NCBI GenBank assembly: GCA_963678675.1
Contig: OY783193.1
Location: forward strand, 22,251,309-22,315,308
Length of the DNA: 64,000 nucleotides
Source of the DNA: Xiphydria camelus
Lineage: Eukaryota; Arthropoda; Insecta; Hymenoptera; Xiphydriidae
Reading direction: 5' to 3'
Shown: positions 33,555 to 44,118 of the stretch, piece by piece
Layout of the letters: the number at the start of each line of letters is the position of its first letter
Numbering within the stretch: position 1 is the first letter of the stretch
Translations under genes and position numbers: made by a program
The notes under the pieces: generated by a model
What the model saw: only the letters and a program-made list of their open reading frames with translations
Told to the model about the DNA's origin: nothing
Databases searched by the model: none

Positions 33555-34128
33555 ACACATCAGTGTCTCGAGTACTAGCAGACTCGTTTTGTGTTTTTTT
33601 ACGAAGGGAGGCGTCGCAAGTACTACAAACGAGGGCTGTTTCGAAGTTTATTTCAGGAAAATCGACTGCAAGGATATCCTTTGAACATAGCGGTGGTGCT
33701 CTTATGTTTGTGTCATACCATAGTCGATCACATACGCTACACACTGCGCCGAAGTTAGTATCGAGGAACTTCTTATTGAACTCAGTGTGGGCTTTAGTGT
33801 GTTTAGAATAATCCACGTAATCATTATTAATTTCTTCACTTGGATTTTCTACAGAATTCTCGATAATCGCCGTCGATGTCGACGGTCCTATATTAAATCC
33901 TAATGCTGGAGGTCTTAACGTAGCGTGACTTACGATTTGTGGAACCTGAGTTGGTCGACTTGTGGATGGCACAGAATCCAGAGTAGAATTAGCCATACGT
34001 GCTCTCCAATCTTGTGATCGCTCGGTACTAGTTCGAGCAGCGTTTCGTGATTCCACTCGCCCAGCTCTCAACTGTTCTTCACGTTTCCGTTTTCTATACA
34101 CTCGCTGATATTCTGCTTTTTTACCCAT
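33553..34128 (-). pseudogene. Helitron-like N-terminal domain, 191 codons open
   Basis: Longest open frame in the window. From ATG at 34128: MGKKAEYQRVYRKRKREEQL (basic), STERSQDWRARM (same motif as STERNREWRERI in the H fragments), a Pro/Ser/Thr linker, then NKKFLDTNFGAVCSVCDRLW and a second Cys pair LVCSTCDASL. These C-x-V-C-D-x-L-W and C-x-x-C motifs match the N-terminal region I know from arthropod Helitron proteins. An acceptor TTTTCACAG directly precedes the start, and a donor GCCAGTAAGTA at 34294 suggests an upstream exon. The frame runs into the palindrome at 33554 and ends; no Rep or helicase domain remains. Distinct in sequence from the H fragments, so a different family. Confidence 0.6.
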
Positions 34129-34554
34129 TTCTGTGAAAATAAGGAATATTTATTCATTAAATCAATTGTATAATATATATGTATATATGTCATGGCAATA
34201 TTTCGTAACCTCAAAATACTCTAAAAATACTCTAATAACATCGCACAGTACAGCATTTAATATTTGCACTAAAATTCTGTAATAATAATACTTACTGGCA
34301 GCTTCAGTCGGAGTGGATTAATTCACTGCTGTTGCATACCGAGCCGGTCCAGGTCGTCTGTAGATGGCGGGTCGTGGCCGTGGAGCGCTAAACCACTCTG
34401 CTTCATAGGTGCGGAAACGGGTAACGAATAAACTGAACACTGCACTCACTATAAGACTGATATGGATATATTCAAGTGATACAAGATGCGCTGATGACTG
34501 ATACAATTAAGAGAAGGCAAGAGAAGACGCCGGAAGCCTCCTGGCTTCGTCTTA
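34129..34554. other. Upstream of the Helitron-like fragment, no other gene
   Basis: Contains a candidate intron (34130-34293) and a stretch with GCCGGTCCAGGTCGTC. ORFs are short. Confidence 0.35.
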
Positions 34555-35509
34555 AGGCCAAAGCACATCTAGGCGAAGCGAAGCGACGCGCCGCGAAGCG
34601 AAGCTACCTTTTATATTTCCATTGATTCTTATGAGGTAACGCACACTTGAGCGAAGCGAAGCGACGCGACGCGACGCGACGCGAAGCGAAGCGAAGCGCC
34701 GCGACCTAGGATAAGCACACTTGTGCGACTGGAAGCGCAGCGAAGCGACGCGCCGCGAAGCGAAGCTACCTTTTATATTTCCATTGATTCTTACGAGGTA
34801 ACGCACACTTTAGCGAAGCGAAGCGCCGCGAAGCGAAGCGCGGTGAAGCGAAGCGCGGCGAAGCGAAGCGCGGCGAAGCGAAGCGCCGCGAAGCGAAGCG
34901 CCGCGAGAAATGTTTATCGTGGACGGAATGTAATTCGTTAACGGATGTAAAGTTTCGTCGATCACTTCCGTTAACGATTCGAAAATCTTTTCCAAGATAG
35001 ATCTCGTCAACGAAATGAATTTTCTCACACGAAATAGTATCTTATATCATAAGGCGGAAATTCGAGATTTTTTTAGACTGTGTTTAATTAGGTAGTAACA
35101 CAAGGCATGGTTTGGGGAGGAGGCTACGATCTATATAAACACAGTCTTAAAAATCCGAGGATTTCCGCCGAATGACATATACTATTTTTCCTCACGAATG
35201 CCCATTTCTCAAAATAAAACATGTACACGGCTCATTTCACGTTGCGTTCATCAGTTTGAAAAGGGCGAAAATGAATAAAAAAGGCGAAAAAGGCGAAAAT
35301 GACTGACATTTCACGGCGCTTCCCTTCCCTCCCTTCTCTACCCGGGTATCCATATATGGATATTTTCAGGTATAGCTGTTTATACCTGGTAGAGAAGGGG
35401 ATAGAATTCGCCGCGCTTCGCTTCGCCGCGCTTCGCTTCGCCCAAGTGTGCGTTGCACAGCCGCGCTTCGCGGCGCGTCGCTTCGCTTCGCCTAGATGTG
35501 CTTTGACCT
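34555..35509. mobile_element. Harbinger-type element with GCGAAGCG minisatellites
   Basis: 955 bp, terminal repeats AGGCCAAAGCACATCTAGGC (one mismatch between ends), flanked by TTA at 34552-34554 and 35510-35512. Subterminal arrays of GCGAAGCGAAGCGCC-type units (34567-34610, 34652-34715, 34730-34905, 35405-35490) fill both ends. An inner inverted repeat lies at 35022-35204 and a hairpin at 35332-35399 (CTTCTCTACC / GGTAGAGAAG). No transposase. Confidence 0.85.
34815..34905. repeat. Minisatellite of GCGAAGCGAAGCGC units
   Basis: About six near-identical 15-bp units. Translates to RSAAKRSAAK on one strand and RRASLRRASL on the other, which explains the ORFs here. Not protein-coding. Confidence 0.85.
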
Positions 35510-35512
35510 TTA

Positions 35513-35899
35513 CATAGTTCGGAACGTAGCAACTTTTCGATCAACGGAGGGGATAGTGTGGGCGACGCTATCCACCCTGATTAGCTAATTAGAGGGGAGT
35601 GGTGGAACAGCCGATGACGCTGGGGCTGTCGGGGTCCGTGTCCGAAGGTCGAAGGTACCGTTGCTAACTTTACGCTTTCCCGAGCGCCGCACTCACGGAT
35701 CAAGAATGTCGACCGCGAGGACCCGCCAGGCTACCTTGAACGGTTAATTGTTTCTCTCGTACCTGGATAAGCCAGGTACTGCATTACCGTATGTCCCGCA
35801 CAGAACCGCACGCAGTTACAGGGACCTTGAAATTTTCTTTCGGCCGTGCTTGGTCGATATTCGAGCAACTTTTACCGGTAGGTAGAAGTCGAGTCGGTA
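35513..35899. other. No gene recognised; family F at the right
   Basis: Positions 35520-35760 are GC-rich and unlike any other part of the window. From about 35790 (GCAGTTACAGGGACCTTGAAA) it is family F, shared with 62745-62800. Confidence 0.4.
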
Positions 35900-35901
35900 T
35901 A

Positions 35902-36169
35902 CCGTATGTCCGTCTCTGTACTGGCCAGTTTGAAAGTTACCTTCGGATAGGCTTGGTCGGTAATCGAGACATTTATACCGTAATTATAATTATTTTTATA
36001 ATTTCCATTATTCACAAATTCACAATGTCGAAGTTAGACGCTTCGATCTCCCGAATTGACATCAACTCTAACTGCCGACTCGACTTCTACCGTATTAAAT
36101 GACTCGAGTATCGACCAAGCCTATCCGAAGGTAACTTTCAAACTGGCCAGTACAGAGACGGACATACGG
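35902..36169. mobile_element. CCGTATGTCC palindromic MITE, copy 1
   Basis: 268 bp, ends CCGTATGTCCGTCTC, flanked by TA (35900-35901, 36170-36171). The arms contain CTGGCCAGTTTGAAAGTTAC and GGCTTGGTCGGTAATCGAG. TA flanks indicate a Tc1/mariner-type mechanism. Confidence 0.8.
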
Positions 36170-36305
36170 TAGAGTCGGTAGAGTTGGTATCAGTTCGGGA
36201 GATCGAAGCGTCTAACCTCGAAGTCGTGGATTTATGAATTATGGTGAGTAATTACCATTATTCATAATTCATAAATTCATGGTTATATACATACGGTACG
36301 GTATT

Positions 36306-36430
36306 CCGTAAGAAACGCAACAAGCGACATTTACCATCGGCAGTATTTGCCAACGGTGCACATGTAAAAGACTCAAACACCATCGGCAAATACTGCCGAA
36401 GAAAAATGTCGCTTGTTGCGTTTCTTACGG
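36306..36430. repeat. Short fold-back
   Basis: CCGTAAGAAACGCAACAAGC and complement at the tips, arms about 52 bp (second pair TCGGCAGTATTTGCC). A solo right half is at about 44470-44520. Confidence 0.75.
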
Positions 36431-36754
36431 GACGTGCGGTATACGGTATTATGGTATATATAGATTATTTAGACAGAGATACAAGTATTAGCTGTTTACG
36501 GAGCGCGTGGGAAAGCTAGGAGAAAGTGACTAGGCTTGTGTGCGTCACCAATGCTAGCTGCGCTATTAGTAGGTTGTATAGCGATTTACTATATCGACAT
36601 CATCGACAAGAAAATGTAATACCACCCTAAGCCGCAAGCGCTGAAGTAGCTGCGCACGAATCACTGCGCACTAATCACATTCGGCTTCACATTTCCGTCC
36701 CAATTCCCGAGGTTTACCCTCATACCGCCGTAATAGATGTTTACACATCAAAAA
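36431..36754. other. No gene seen
   Basis: Ends with AGATGTTTACACATCAAAAA, the 14-bp palindromic word that also ends family F at 47530 and 52040. Confidence 0.4.
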
Positions 36755-36968
36755 ACAAAACGTGTGGCAGCCACACGCGGAAGAAGTGAAACTTCGATAC
36801 CAGTTTCTCTGAATTTGGTTCCGGTGGGATTAGTTTCAATTGGCTCTACGAAGAAGCATTGTAAAAGACTTGTATAGAGGCAATTGAAACTAATACCACC
36901 GGAATCAAATTCAGAGAAACTGGTATCGAAGTTTCACTTCTTCCGCGTGTGGCGGCCACACGTTTTGT
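36755..36968. mobile_element. KR fold-back
   Basis: ACAAAACGTGTGGCAGCC to complement, 214 bp. Abuts a minus-strand Helitron-like fragment on its right. Confidence 0.85.
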
Positions 36969-37115
36969 TTTTTTAGTGTTGTGGACTGGTGTTGATCTAC
37001 ATAAGCTGATCCATCAATATTTAATTGTGTGAATTTAATCCTTTCTCTCCATTCTCGATTTCGTTCTGTACTAGTTTTAGCTACTACCTTCGTCATCGCT
37101 TTCTTTACACGTTGC
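36969..37115 (-). pseudogene. Helitron-like N-terminal fragment
   Basis: Minus-strand frame: CGTTGCCTCTCA complement start (RERQRVKK lost), MTKVVAKTSTERNREWRERI, TQLNIDGSAYVDQHQSTTLKK, then an A-run and the KR fold-back. About 45 residues, truncated at both ends: its upstream side is cut by a second KR copy at 37116. Confidence 0.55.
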
Positions 37116-37316
37116 CTCTCACGCGGAAGAAGTGAAACTGCGATATCAGTTTCTCTGAATTTGATTTCGGTGGTATTAGTTTCAATTGGCTCTATACAAG
37201 TTTTTTACAATGCTTCTTCGTAGAGCCAATTGAAACTAATACCACCGGAATCAAATTCAGAGAAACTGATATCGAAGTTTCACTTCTTCCGCGTGTGGCG
37301 GCCACACGTTTTGTGT
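37116..37316. mobile_element. KR fold-back lacking one tip
   Basis: Begins CGCGGAAGAAGTGAAACTGC, missing the outer CGTGTGGCCGCCACA. The right end is intact. Inverted relative neighbours: both sides are Helitron-like sequence on the minus strand. Confidence 0.8.
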
Positions 37317-37930
37317 TTTTTTGTTGTTGAATTCAATATGAATTTTTTTATGGGCACAATATGTAGTGTAAGGAATATCATATTCACTGGATGTATTTTC
37401 ACCGATATTGGATCCTCCAAGAACTTGAAAATCTGTTACATTCTCCAGGGTTTGGGACTGGTGTTGATCTATATTAGCAGATATAGCAATATTTCATTGT
37501 GTTAATTTAATTTTCTCCCTCCATTTTCGACTTCGTTCTGCATCAGTTTTAGGTAGTGTCTTCGTCGTTGTTTTCTTTACACGGTGCCTGTCACGAAACT
37601 CTTTTGCCCGTTGTTTTCCTGTTTTTGCCATATAATAATATATAACACACACGCAAAAGAATGTTCAGTGTTCATTAACGTTTACGAAATGAAAAGTTTA
37701 TTTAACACGTTGCCTGTCACTGTACTATTTCGACCGTTCTGTGGCCTTTTTTGCAATAATAATTATAAATCAACACACACACGCGCGCGCGCGAAAGAAT
37801 GTACATGCACGGTGGTTACTCGAGAAAAGTTGCAACTCCGATCGCAGACTACACGAGCTCCGTATGGCCGGCCACTCTACGCGGTAAAATCCGGAAAACT
37901 AAAAATGCGACAAAGAAAATACAAATAACT
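37317..37930 (-). pseudogene. Helitron-like N-terminal fragment with leader
   Basis: Minus strand. Leader 37930-37632 with the GCGC/GT-rich run, start at 37631, then MAKTGKQRAKEFRDRHRVKK, TQ.NIAISANIDQHQSQTLEN, VPGGSNIGENTSSEYDIPYT and HKKFILNSTT before an A-run and KR. Close to the 2330-3072 copy but breaks earlier, before CSVCDHLW. Stops or frameshifts lie near 37500-37520. Confidence 0.6.
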
Positions 37931-38134
37931 CACAATTAACTCTGCGCCCTTTAGTCTGGCTTCTCATATCATCTTACGGATACGCCCAAAAAAGGGTCCC
38001 AAACGCTAGATTTATGGTGAGCCTAAACAATCCTCTTATTTGTACTTGATACAAATAACCGATTTTTAAATTTTGTTTTGTTTCATAGATACAAATTAAC
38101 CTTTCTTTATGAAGAGTAATAAGTGATGAACGCA
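37931..38134. repeat. E/H leader end and unique tail
   Basis: To about 38040 it is the complement of the E/H join (CTAGATTTATGGTGAGCCTA), then diverges exactly at the TTA where copy 1 carries its Harbinger MITE. Confidence 0.55.
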
Positions 38135-39348
38135 ATCAAGAGACACTGTAGTGTCTTGCGGCATGTTCATTCAAGTCGTCAGAACGACGCCGCCAGCGCT
38201 GTCGCCGCGAGCACACGTGTATCTTTACAGGAAAAATGTCTGCCCCCTTCACCCCTCAATTTTAACATCGAATTTTCTCAATAAATATACGGTTATAACC
38301 AAAACTATGCTTAGTTACGCCATATAAATCGAATATTCTCTATCGATAGAGACCAGAGTAAATGTTGTAAGTTACATATTAACAGAGATTTTTCCTTAGC
38401 AACGCGAAGCCACGCCCCTCGCGCCTCAAAAGTTGAGAATCCGATTTCTCGGGCGATATATATATGTCAAAATCTCACAAAAATTCCGCCTGTCTTCGGC
38501 GATCTTCGGCCATGGTCGGAAATGTGTACCCAGATGCGGCCACACGCATACGCCATCAAATGTATGTGAGAGTGTGTGAGAGAATATATTCCTTGAATGT
38601 TTAGTTGTTTTTCAAAATTAATAAAATATTTCCATTCGCGAAATGATTTCCCTCGCATTTTTTCGATCCTCGGACGCACTTGTTAATAAAAAGTAAAAAT
38701 TCAGTGTAATCGGAGTAGTGAATCTCATTAGTGGTGAATGTGACAGACGCTCCGTATAGTTTAATAATCGTTTGTATTTTTTTCGTATATCGAGATAGTG
38801 AACGGATGCAGTGGTATTCTTTTTTAGTTGCCTGTGCATCAAGAAAGAAGCAGGAAAGGAGACGGTCTCAGAAGAATTGCCATCAGATAAGTTTAATTGC
38901 CATCTGACAGCTTTAACCTCACTTTCACAATGGAAGAACAATATCTTTGTGTTCGTTCTATTTTTTGTTTTCAGGGTCATGCGAGCACGGGAAAAATCAA
39001 AGAAAATCAGTCATCAATACAAGCCGTGGCAGAATAGGAGATGAAATGGAATTGGATTACAATAATCAAGTAATTACTTTATCACTATTTTTCTCTATCG
39101 ATTTATTTCCTCTTTCGTACTATCAAAAGTTCCAATTTACACACCGACCTGTCAAACCTGAAGTGTACACGTACCGCACTTCTATTTCATCTCTTCTTCG
39201 TCTCCGGTATAACGACGGTCAATGAGGAATTACTGATACCGATTAGGCAGATAAGTGCTGAATAACGTAGTATAATACGAGAGAGGAAATATATCATTTT
39301 TAATAATTCTGTCATTATTAGAATAGAATTGATTAACTCAGATATAGT
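38135..39348 (-). repeat. Family D, copy 2 (inverted)
   Basis: Inverted relative to 22196-23415, 15 kb away, and alignable by eye over the full 1.2 kb with scattered substitutions. Ends at an E element. Confidence 0.8.
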
Positions 39349-39350
39349 TT

Positions 39351-40871
39351 TTGAAGTGGAACTTCTTTGCGGAGGGTACATAATGCGCGCCCGAGGAGAC
39401 GAAAATCGTAACGAAACCCACACACTCCACCGCTCTCGACCGTGTCTCACTCATATAGCGCTCTCGACCCTGTCCCAATACACCGCTGTCAACTCTGCCC
39501 CATTCCGTCGCCCGCGATCCTGCCCCATTCCATCGCTCCCGACCGTGCGTACGTTAAAGCCATGTGTTGACTTTGCGAGGCTGGCTCGCGAAGCCGCCGC
39601 GCGAAGCGTACCACGTGTTGGATCGCCTTGCCCAGTGAAGCTGCCGCCGTTCGTTTGTCTACATATTCCGAGGCAAAAATGTCTTAAGGCTGCCTTGCGC
39701 GGCGGCCTCGCGAGCCAGCCTCGCAAAATATGTGTTCCGTCGCAAAGGGGACTTCTACGTCATTTCTTACCGCTCACTATTATCGCAACCTAAGTAACGC
39801 ACTAATCTAGATCTAATCTGTACATCGGTCGCAACAGCGAGGCGGGCGGTATGTTTTGGTGAACGGGGGTTGCGAATGCGTTCGCAGTCCCACATCTTTC
39901 CCTTAAAACTACCTCGCAGTGTATCTAATTGTAAATCACGTCTACATCGCGGAATTACTGTATCTCTTTGAATCCCATATAATTACCAGTAATATTGTGA
40001 GTGCAGTGCTACATGATTTCAACTAACCGATACGGTTTAAATCCACCACACCGCATTTTCGGTCACTAGTCGTGTCACGCAGTAGTGCCTTCGGGATTTA
40101 CGACCTCGAGGAGATCTACTCTTGATCGCACATGTTATAGTTATTAATTTGAGACTGAAGAATAAATGAAGCAAAAATCAATCGCGGTTTAGACTGTGCA
40201 GAGGGGGTCTAGTTTGTGTTGCTCGAGAGGGTTTCTTCGGGCAATGGAAGCTATTGTTCAAATTACGAGGCGACGCAGTGTCGCACCTCCACTAAGAAAA
40301 CTGTTAGGCTCACCATAAATCTAGCATTTAGGACCCTTTTTGAGCGTATCCTTGGGAGAAGCCAGACTAGAGGGCGCATAGTTACTTGTGAGTTGTTTGT
40401 ACTTCGTTTGTCGCATTTTTAGTTTTCCGGATTTTACCGCGTCGAGTGGCCGGCCATACGGAGCTCGTGTAGTCTGCGATCGGAGTCGCGACTTTTCTCG
40501 AGTAACCACCGTGCATGTACATTCTTTCGCACGCGCGCGCGCGTGTTTGTGTGTTAATTTATGATTATTATTGCAAAAAAGGCCACAGAACGGTCGAAAT
40601 AGTACAGTGACAGGCAACGTGTTAAATAAACTTTCCATTTCGTAAACGTCAATGAACACTGAACATTCTTTCGCGTGTGTGTTATATTACAATTATTATG
40701 GCAAAAACAGGAAAACGGGCAAAAGAGTTTCGTGAGAGGCAACGTGTAAAGAAAGCGATGATGAAGGTACTACCTAAAGCTAGTACAGAACGAAATCGAG
40801 GATGGAGAAAAAGAATTAAATTCACACAATCACACATTGATGGATCTGAGCATAGTTGAGGGTGAAAGAAA
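39351..40871 (+). mobile_element. E/H composite element, copy 3, uninterrupted
   Basis: The clearest copy. E 5' end TTGAAGTGGAACTTC, GC-rich section 39540-39730, AGGCGGGCGGTATG at 39839, then GTGTCGCACCTCCACTAAGA, the leader, GCGC/GT-run at 40530-40552 and a start at 40698. The ORF (40698-40859, 53 residues) reads MAKTGKRAKEFRERQRV, STERNRGWRKRIKFTQ and ends GSEHS-stop. It fixes the order E then H, and lacks the three insertions of copies 1 and 2. Confidence 0.75.
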
Positions 40872-40875
40872 AACA

Positions 40876-41089
40876 ACAAAACGTGTGGCCGCCACACGCG
40901 GAAGAAGTGAAACTTCGATACCAGTTTCTCTGAATTTGATTCCAGTGGTATTAGTTTCAATTGGCTCCACGAAGAAGCATAGAAAAAGACTTGTATAGAG
41001 CCAATTGAAACTAATACCACTGGAATCAAATTCAGAGAAACTGGTATCGAAGTTTCACTTCTTCCGCGTGTGGCGGCCACACGTTTTGT
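40876..41089. mobile_element. KR fold-back
   Basis: 214 bp, both tips intact; 16 bp after the H ORF stop. Confidence 0.85.
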
Positions 41090-43209
41090 TTTTAATTTCT
41101 ACGCTCGAGTAAGTTCGGTATATTTTAAATAGTGAAATGCTGCATATGATTATGTAATTTACAATTTGTTACAGATGGTATGCATACCCAAGGAGGTTTC
41201 TTTCGAACGAGGGATCATCCACTTGTTGTTCCAACAAGAACCAGTTGCATTCATTGCATTTGACAGGTCGGTATATAAATTGGTACCTAGTATAATACGA
41301 AAGAGGAAGTATATCAATTTTCTTAATTCTGTCATTTTCAGAATAGATTAACTTAGATTAATATAATCTTAGTTTCTACGTTTAGTTAGTTCAGTATATT
41401 TTAAATTGTTTGTGTTATTTACAATTTGTTACAGATCGTATGCGAACCCGAGGGGGTTTCTTTCGAACGAGGGATCATCCGCTTGTTGTTCCAAGAACCT
41501 GCTGCTTTGGTTCATTCGGCGAACTGAATCTGCTGTCTCGAGTGCATGGACGTACGTCACTTTAAATGGATTAATATCCTATATCCTCCGAACCGTAGAT
41601 TGCTAACCTCTGATTCTAACCTTTCTTGCCATAGCCCGAATATTCGTTCGAGGGTTATTCCTTACTCTTTATAGCAGAGCATCGATATTTTGCTGCATCA
41701 ATATTCTTCTGGAACTTCCTAAAATAATTATAAAAACCCTATATAATTCAGACCGAACAAGTACAATCTTATCGGACTATACCTTATCGGGGAGATTTTT
41801 CGACATAATGATTCCGAAACGTTTTCATCGAGAAGTATATATTTCTAACATACGGTAGTGTTCACGAATAATGTAAAATATCGCAGGAATGTTACAGAAA
41901 AGTTACTTGCAAGAACGTGCTTTGTGGGGTACAAATGATGATATTTTGTAATCCATCGTTACACCAGAGGCGAAGAAGAGATGAAAGAGGAGTGAGGTAC
42001 ATGTACCGTATGTCCGCGATCATTTGAACCATAGGAAAATTGCGAGTTTTGCATGAGCACCCCTTTGGGTCTCCTCGTCCAATAGAATCACCGGAGAAGC
42101 GTGAATGCGCATGCGTAGTCATCCGCGAGTGTGGCGTCGTCAGCAAGTTCAGATCGATTATTTCGATAACCGATCTGAACTTGCTGACGACGCCACACTC
42201 GCGGATGACTACGCATGCGCATTCACGCTTCTCCGGTGATTCTATTGGACGAGGAGACCCAAAGGGGTGCTCATGCAAAACTCGCAATTTTTCTATGGTT
42301 CAAATGATCGCGGACATACGGTACACTTCACGTTTGACAAGTCGGTATATAAATTTAAACTTGTTATTGTATAATACGAAAGAGGAAAAGCTTATATCGA
42401 TAAAGAAAAAAAAATAATAAAGTAGTTACTTTATTATTGTAATCCAATTCCATTATATCCCTTATTTTTCTGCCACGACTTTGATTGTTGATAGTGGATG
42501 GATCAACCAATAAATTTGATTTTTCTTCGCTATAAGCAATTAAAGTCGTGGCAGAAAAATAAGTGATACAATGTTATTGGATTACAATAATGGGGTAACT
42601 AATTTATTATTATTTTTTCTTTATCGATATAAGTTTTTCGTCTTTCATATTATACTATCACAAGTTTCAATTTATATACCGACCTGTCAAACGTGAAGTG
42701 TACATGTATGTACCTCACTTCTATTTCATCTCTTCTTTGCCTTTGGTGTAACGATGGAAATTACAAAATATCATCATTTACACCCCGCAAAGCACGTTTT
42801 TGCAAGCAACTTTTCTGTAACATTCCTGCGATATTTTACAATATTCGTGAATATTACCGTATGTTGGAAACATTCCTTTACTCATAATATATATTTCTCG
42901 ATAAATTCGCGAATGTTGCAAAAGAGCATAGAAGCATTTCGGAATCATTACGTTGAAAGATCTCCTCGATAAGGTACAGCTCGATAAGATTGTACTTGTT
43001 AGGGCTGAATTATATAGGGTTTTTATATCCCAGAAGGATATAGGTGCAGCAAAATATCGATGCTCTGTGCTGGAAATTTATTTACGAGTAAGGGCGAAAT
43101 TTCAGCGGTGCATGCAAAAGGATTTCTTGAAACTATTCCAACGTCTCGAGTTAATATGTAACAACATATATACTGTCATAAGTGGTACCTTTACATGTGA
43201 TTAAACAAT
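41090..43209. repeat. Family C fold-back, longest copy, with MITE
   Basis: The left flank 41100-41650 carries minus-strand transposase peptides (SFERNP, MNQSSRFLEQ). Arms of about 650 bp run from AGAGCATCGATATTTTGCTG (41684) to CGATGCTCTGTGCTGG (43070) around the centre at 42465-42560. A 316-bp palindromic MITE splits the left arm. Confidence 0.8.
42006..42321. mobile_element. Near-perfect palindromic MITE with TA duplication
   Basis: 316 bp, tips CCGTATGTCCGCGATC; I find one mismatch between the two arms of about 149 bp. Flanked by TA; the empty site in sister C copies reads TACATGTACACTTCACG (8385, 20690). The interior (CATGAGCACCCCTTTGGG, ACTACGCATGCGCATTC) is unrelated to the other CCGTATGTCC elements. 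Both strands encode the same 39-residue peptide, a by-product of symmetry. Confidence 0.9.
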
Positions 43210-43480
43210 TCGTCACGGTTATTGGAAGAGTATACTTAGAGAGTTAAAGGTAAAATGTCTACATGGATTTCTGTAGACGACCAAAATATAAGAAAAATCC
43301 GATGGCCTGTAAATTCGAAAGCGGTGTGTTTTATTTCTCCAAAATACTAAGGCAAAGTGAAAAATATAAGGGCACTCTAGTTTATAAATCCCTTTCAAAA
43401 TATCACGAGAATAAATCAAAAGTAACGTGGTTATAATTAATTAGCTCGTATGGGTATACAATGTGAGACTTTAATTTTGT
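43210..43480. repeat. Family C/A join
   Basis: TCACGGTTATTGGAAGAGTA through GGGCACTCTAGTTTATAAAT to GAGACTTTAATTTTGTG, where a palindrome interrupts. Confidence 0.7.
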
Positions 43481-43584
43481 GCCAGATGTTAACACATCAA
43501 TTAGATATCTCTTCCTTGCAATCACATACTGTTTCACATGGTTCGAAGGAAGAGATATCTAATTGATGTGTGTTAACATCTGGC
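43481..43584. repeat. 104-bp hairpin repeat
   Basis: GCCAGATGTTAACACATCAA and complement; arms 42 bp, inner GATATCTCTTCCTT / AAGGAAGAGATATC perfect. Confidence 0.85.
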
Positions 43585-43945
43585 AGAACAATGTTGCGTG
43601 GAAGTGATGTGGGTATATTCGGTTAAATGAGGTTATTAGAAAAAGACGATCATTTTTTTAATAATTGTCTATAACCGAATAAACCCACACGACTTCCACG
43701 CAGCATTGTTTTTTAATTTTTTAATAATTGTCTGTAACCGAATACACCCACATGACATCCACGCAATATTGTTCTACCATATTTTTACACATCTATTGCA
43801 AGTTAGAATGATTAACTCGTTTTTAGTTTTTTAATAATTGTCTGTAACCGATTACACCCACATGACTTCCACGCAACATTGTTCTGCCATATGCTTACAC
43901 ATCTATTGCAAGTTAGAATGACTAACTCGTTTCTGTAGTTCGACA
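43585..43945. repeat. Tandem partial copies of the 48.8-kb fold-back arm
   Basis: TAATTGTCTGTAACCGA then ACACCCACATGAC-TCCACGC occurs at about 43670, 43725 and 43842; the last two units (about 117 bp apart) are full and end AGTTAGAATGA-TAACTCG. Confidence 0.7.
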
Positions 43946-44118
43946 TATAGTTTGCCTTCCTCTTCCTCGCAATGTCTGTAAAATATTAATCAGTAAGTAA
44001 CTGAAACACTACAAATTAGTAAATAAATGATTGTCATGTACTAATGAAATATGTATACAGAAGGATAAAAGTATTCCGTATATTTACACTTACCAGCGGC
44101 ATTTGACTCCATTGTAGG
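43930..44118 (-). pseudogene. Helitron-like 5' exons, remnant
   Basis: Minus strand: ATGGAGTCAAATGCCGCTG at 44112-44094, then donor GTAAGTG, an intron of about 115 bp, acceptor TTTTACAG at about 43977, and an exon reading DIARKRKANYMSNYRNEL, the basic N-terminal motif seen as AEYQRVYRKRKR in 33553-34128. The exon then runs into fold-back repeats. A second ATG exon (MESHAAG) lies at about 44670-44650. Shows that this family starts with a seven-residue first exon. Confidence 0.45.

Noticed and set aside
34552..34941. Repetitive ORFs RSAAKRSAAK and RVASLRVASR
   Set aside because: Frames across the GCGAAGCG minisatellite; no start context and every frame is open.
35745..35775. Resemblance of TTTCTCTCGTACCTGG to the complement of the 28S sarcin-ricin loop
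   Set aside because: Too short and with mismatches; the flanking sequence does not fit 28S rRNA.
42040..42417. Opposed ORFs of 125 and 131 codons with identical starts (MRVLHEHPFGSPRP)
   Set aside because: Both are translations of the two arms of the 42006-42321 palindrome; the identity is due to symmetry.
19279..43204. ORFs with MYLTSISSLLRLWCNDG and similar peptides in every C copy
   Set aside because: Recurrence follows from the repeat; stops and frames differ between copies, and the clear transposase motifs lie in other frames.
43585..43945. Regularly spaced repeats suggestive of a CRISPR array
   Set aside because: Three irregular partial copies of a MITE arm in a eukaryotic genome; no uniform repeat-spacer structure.
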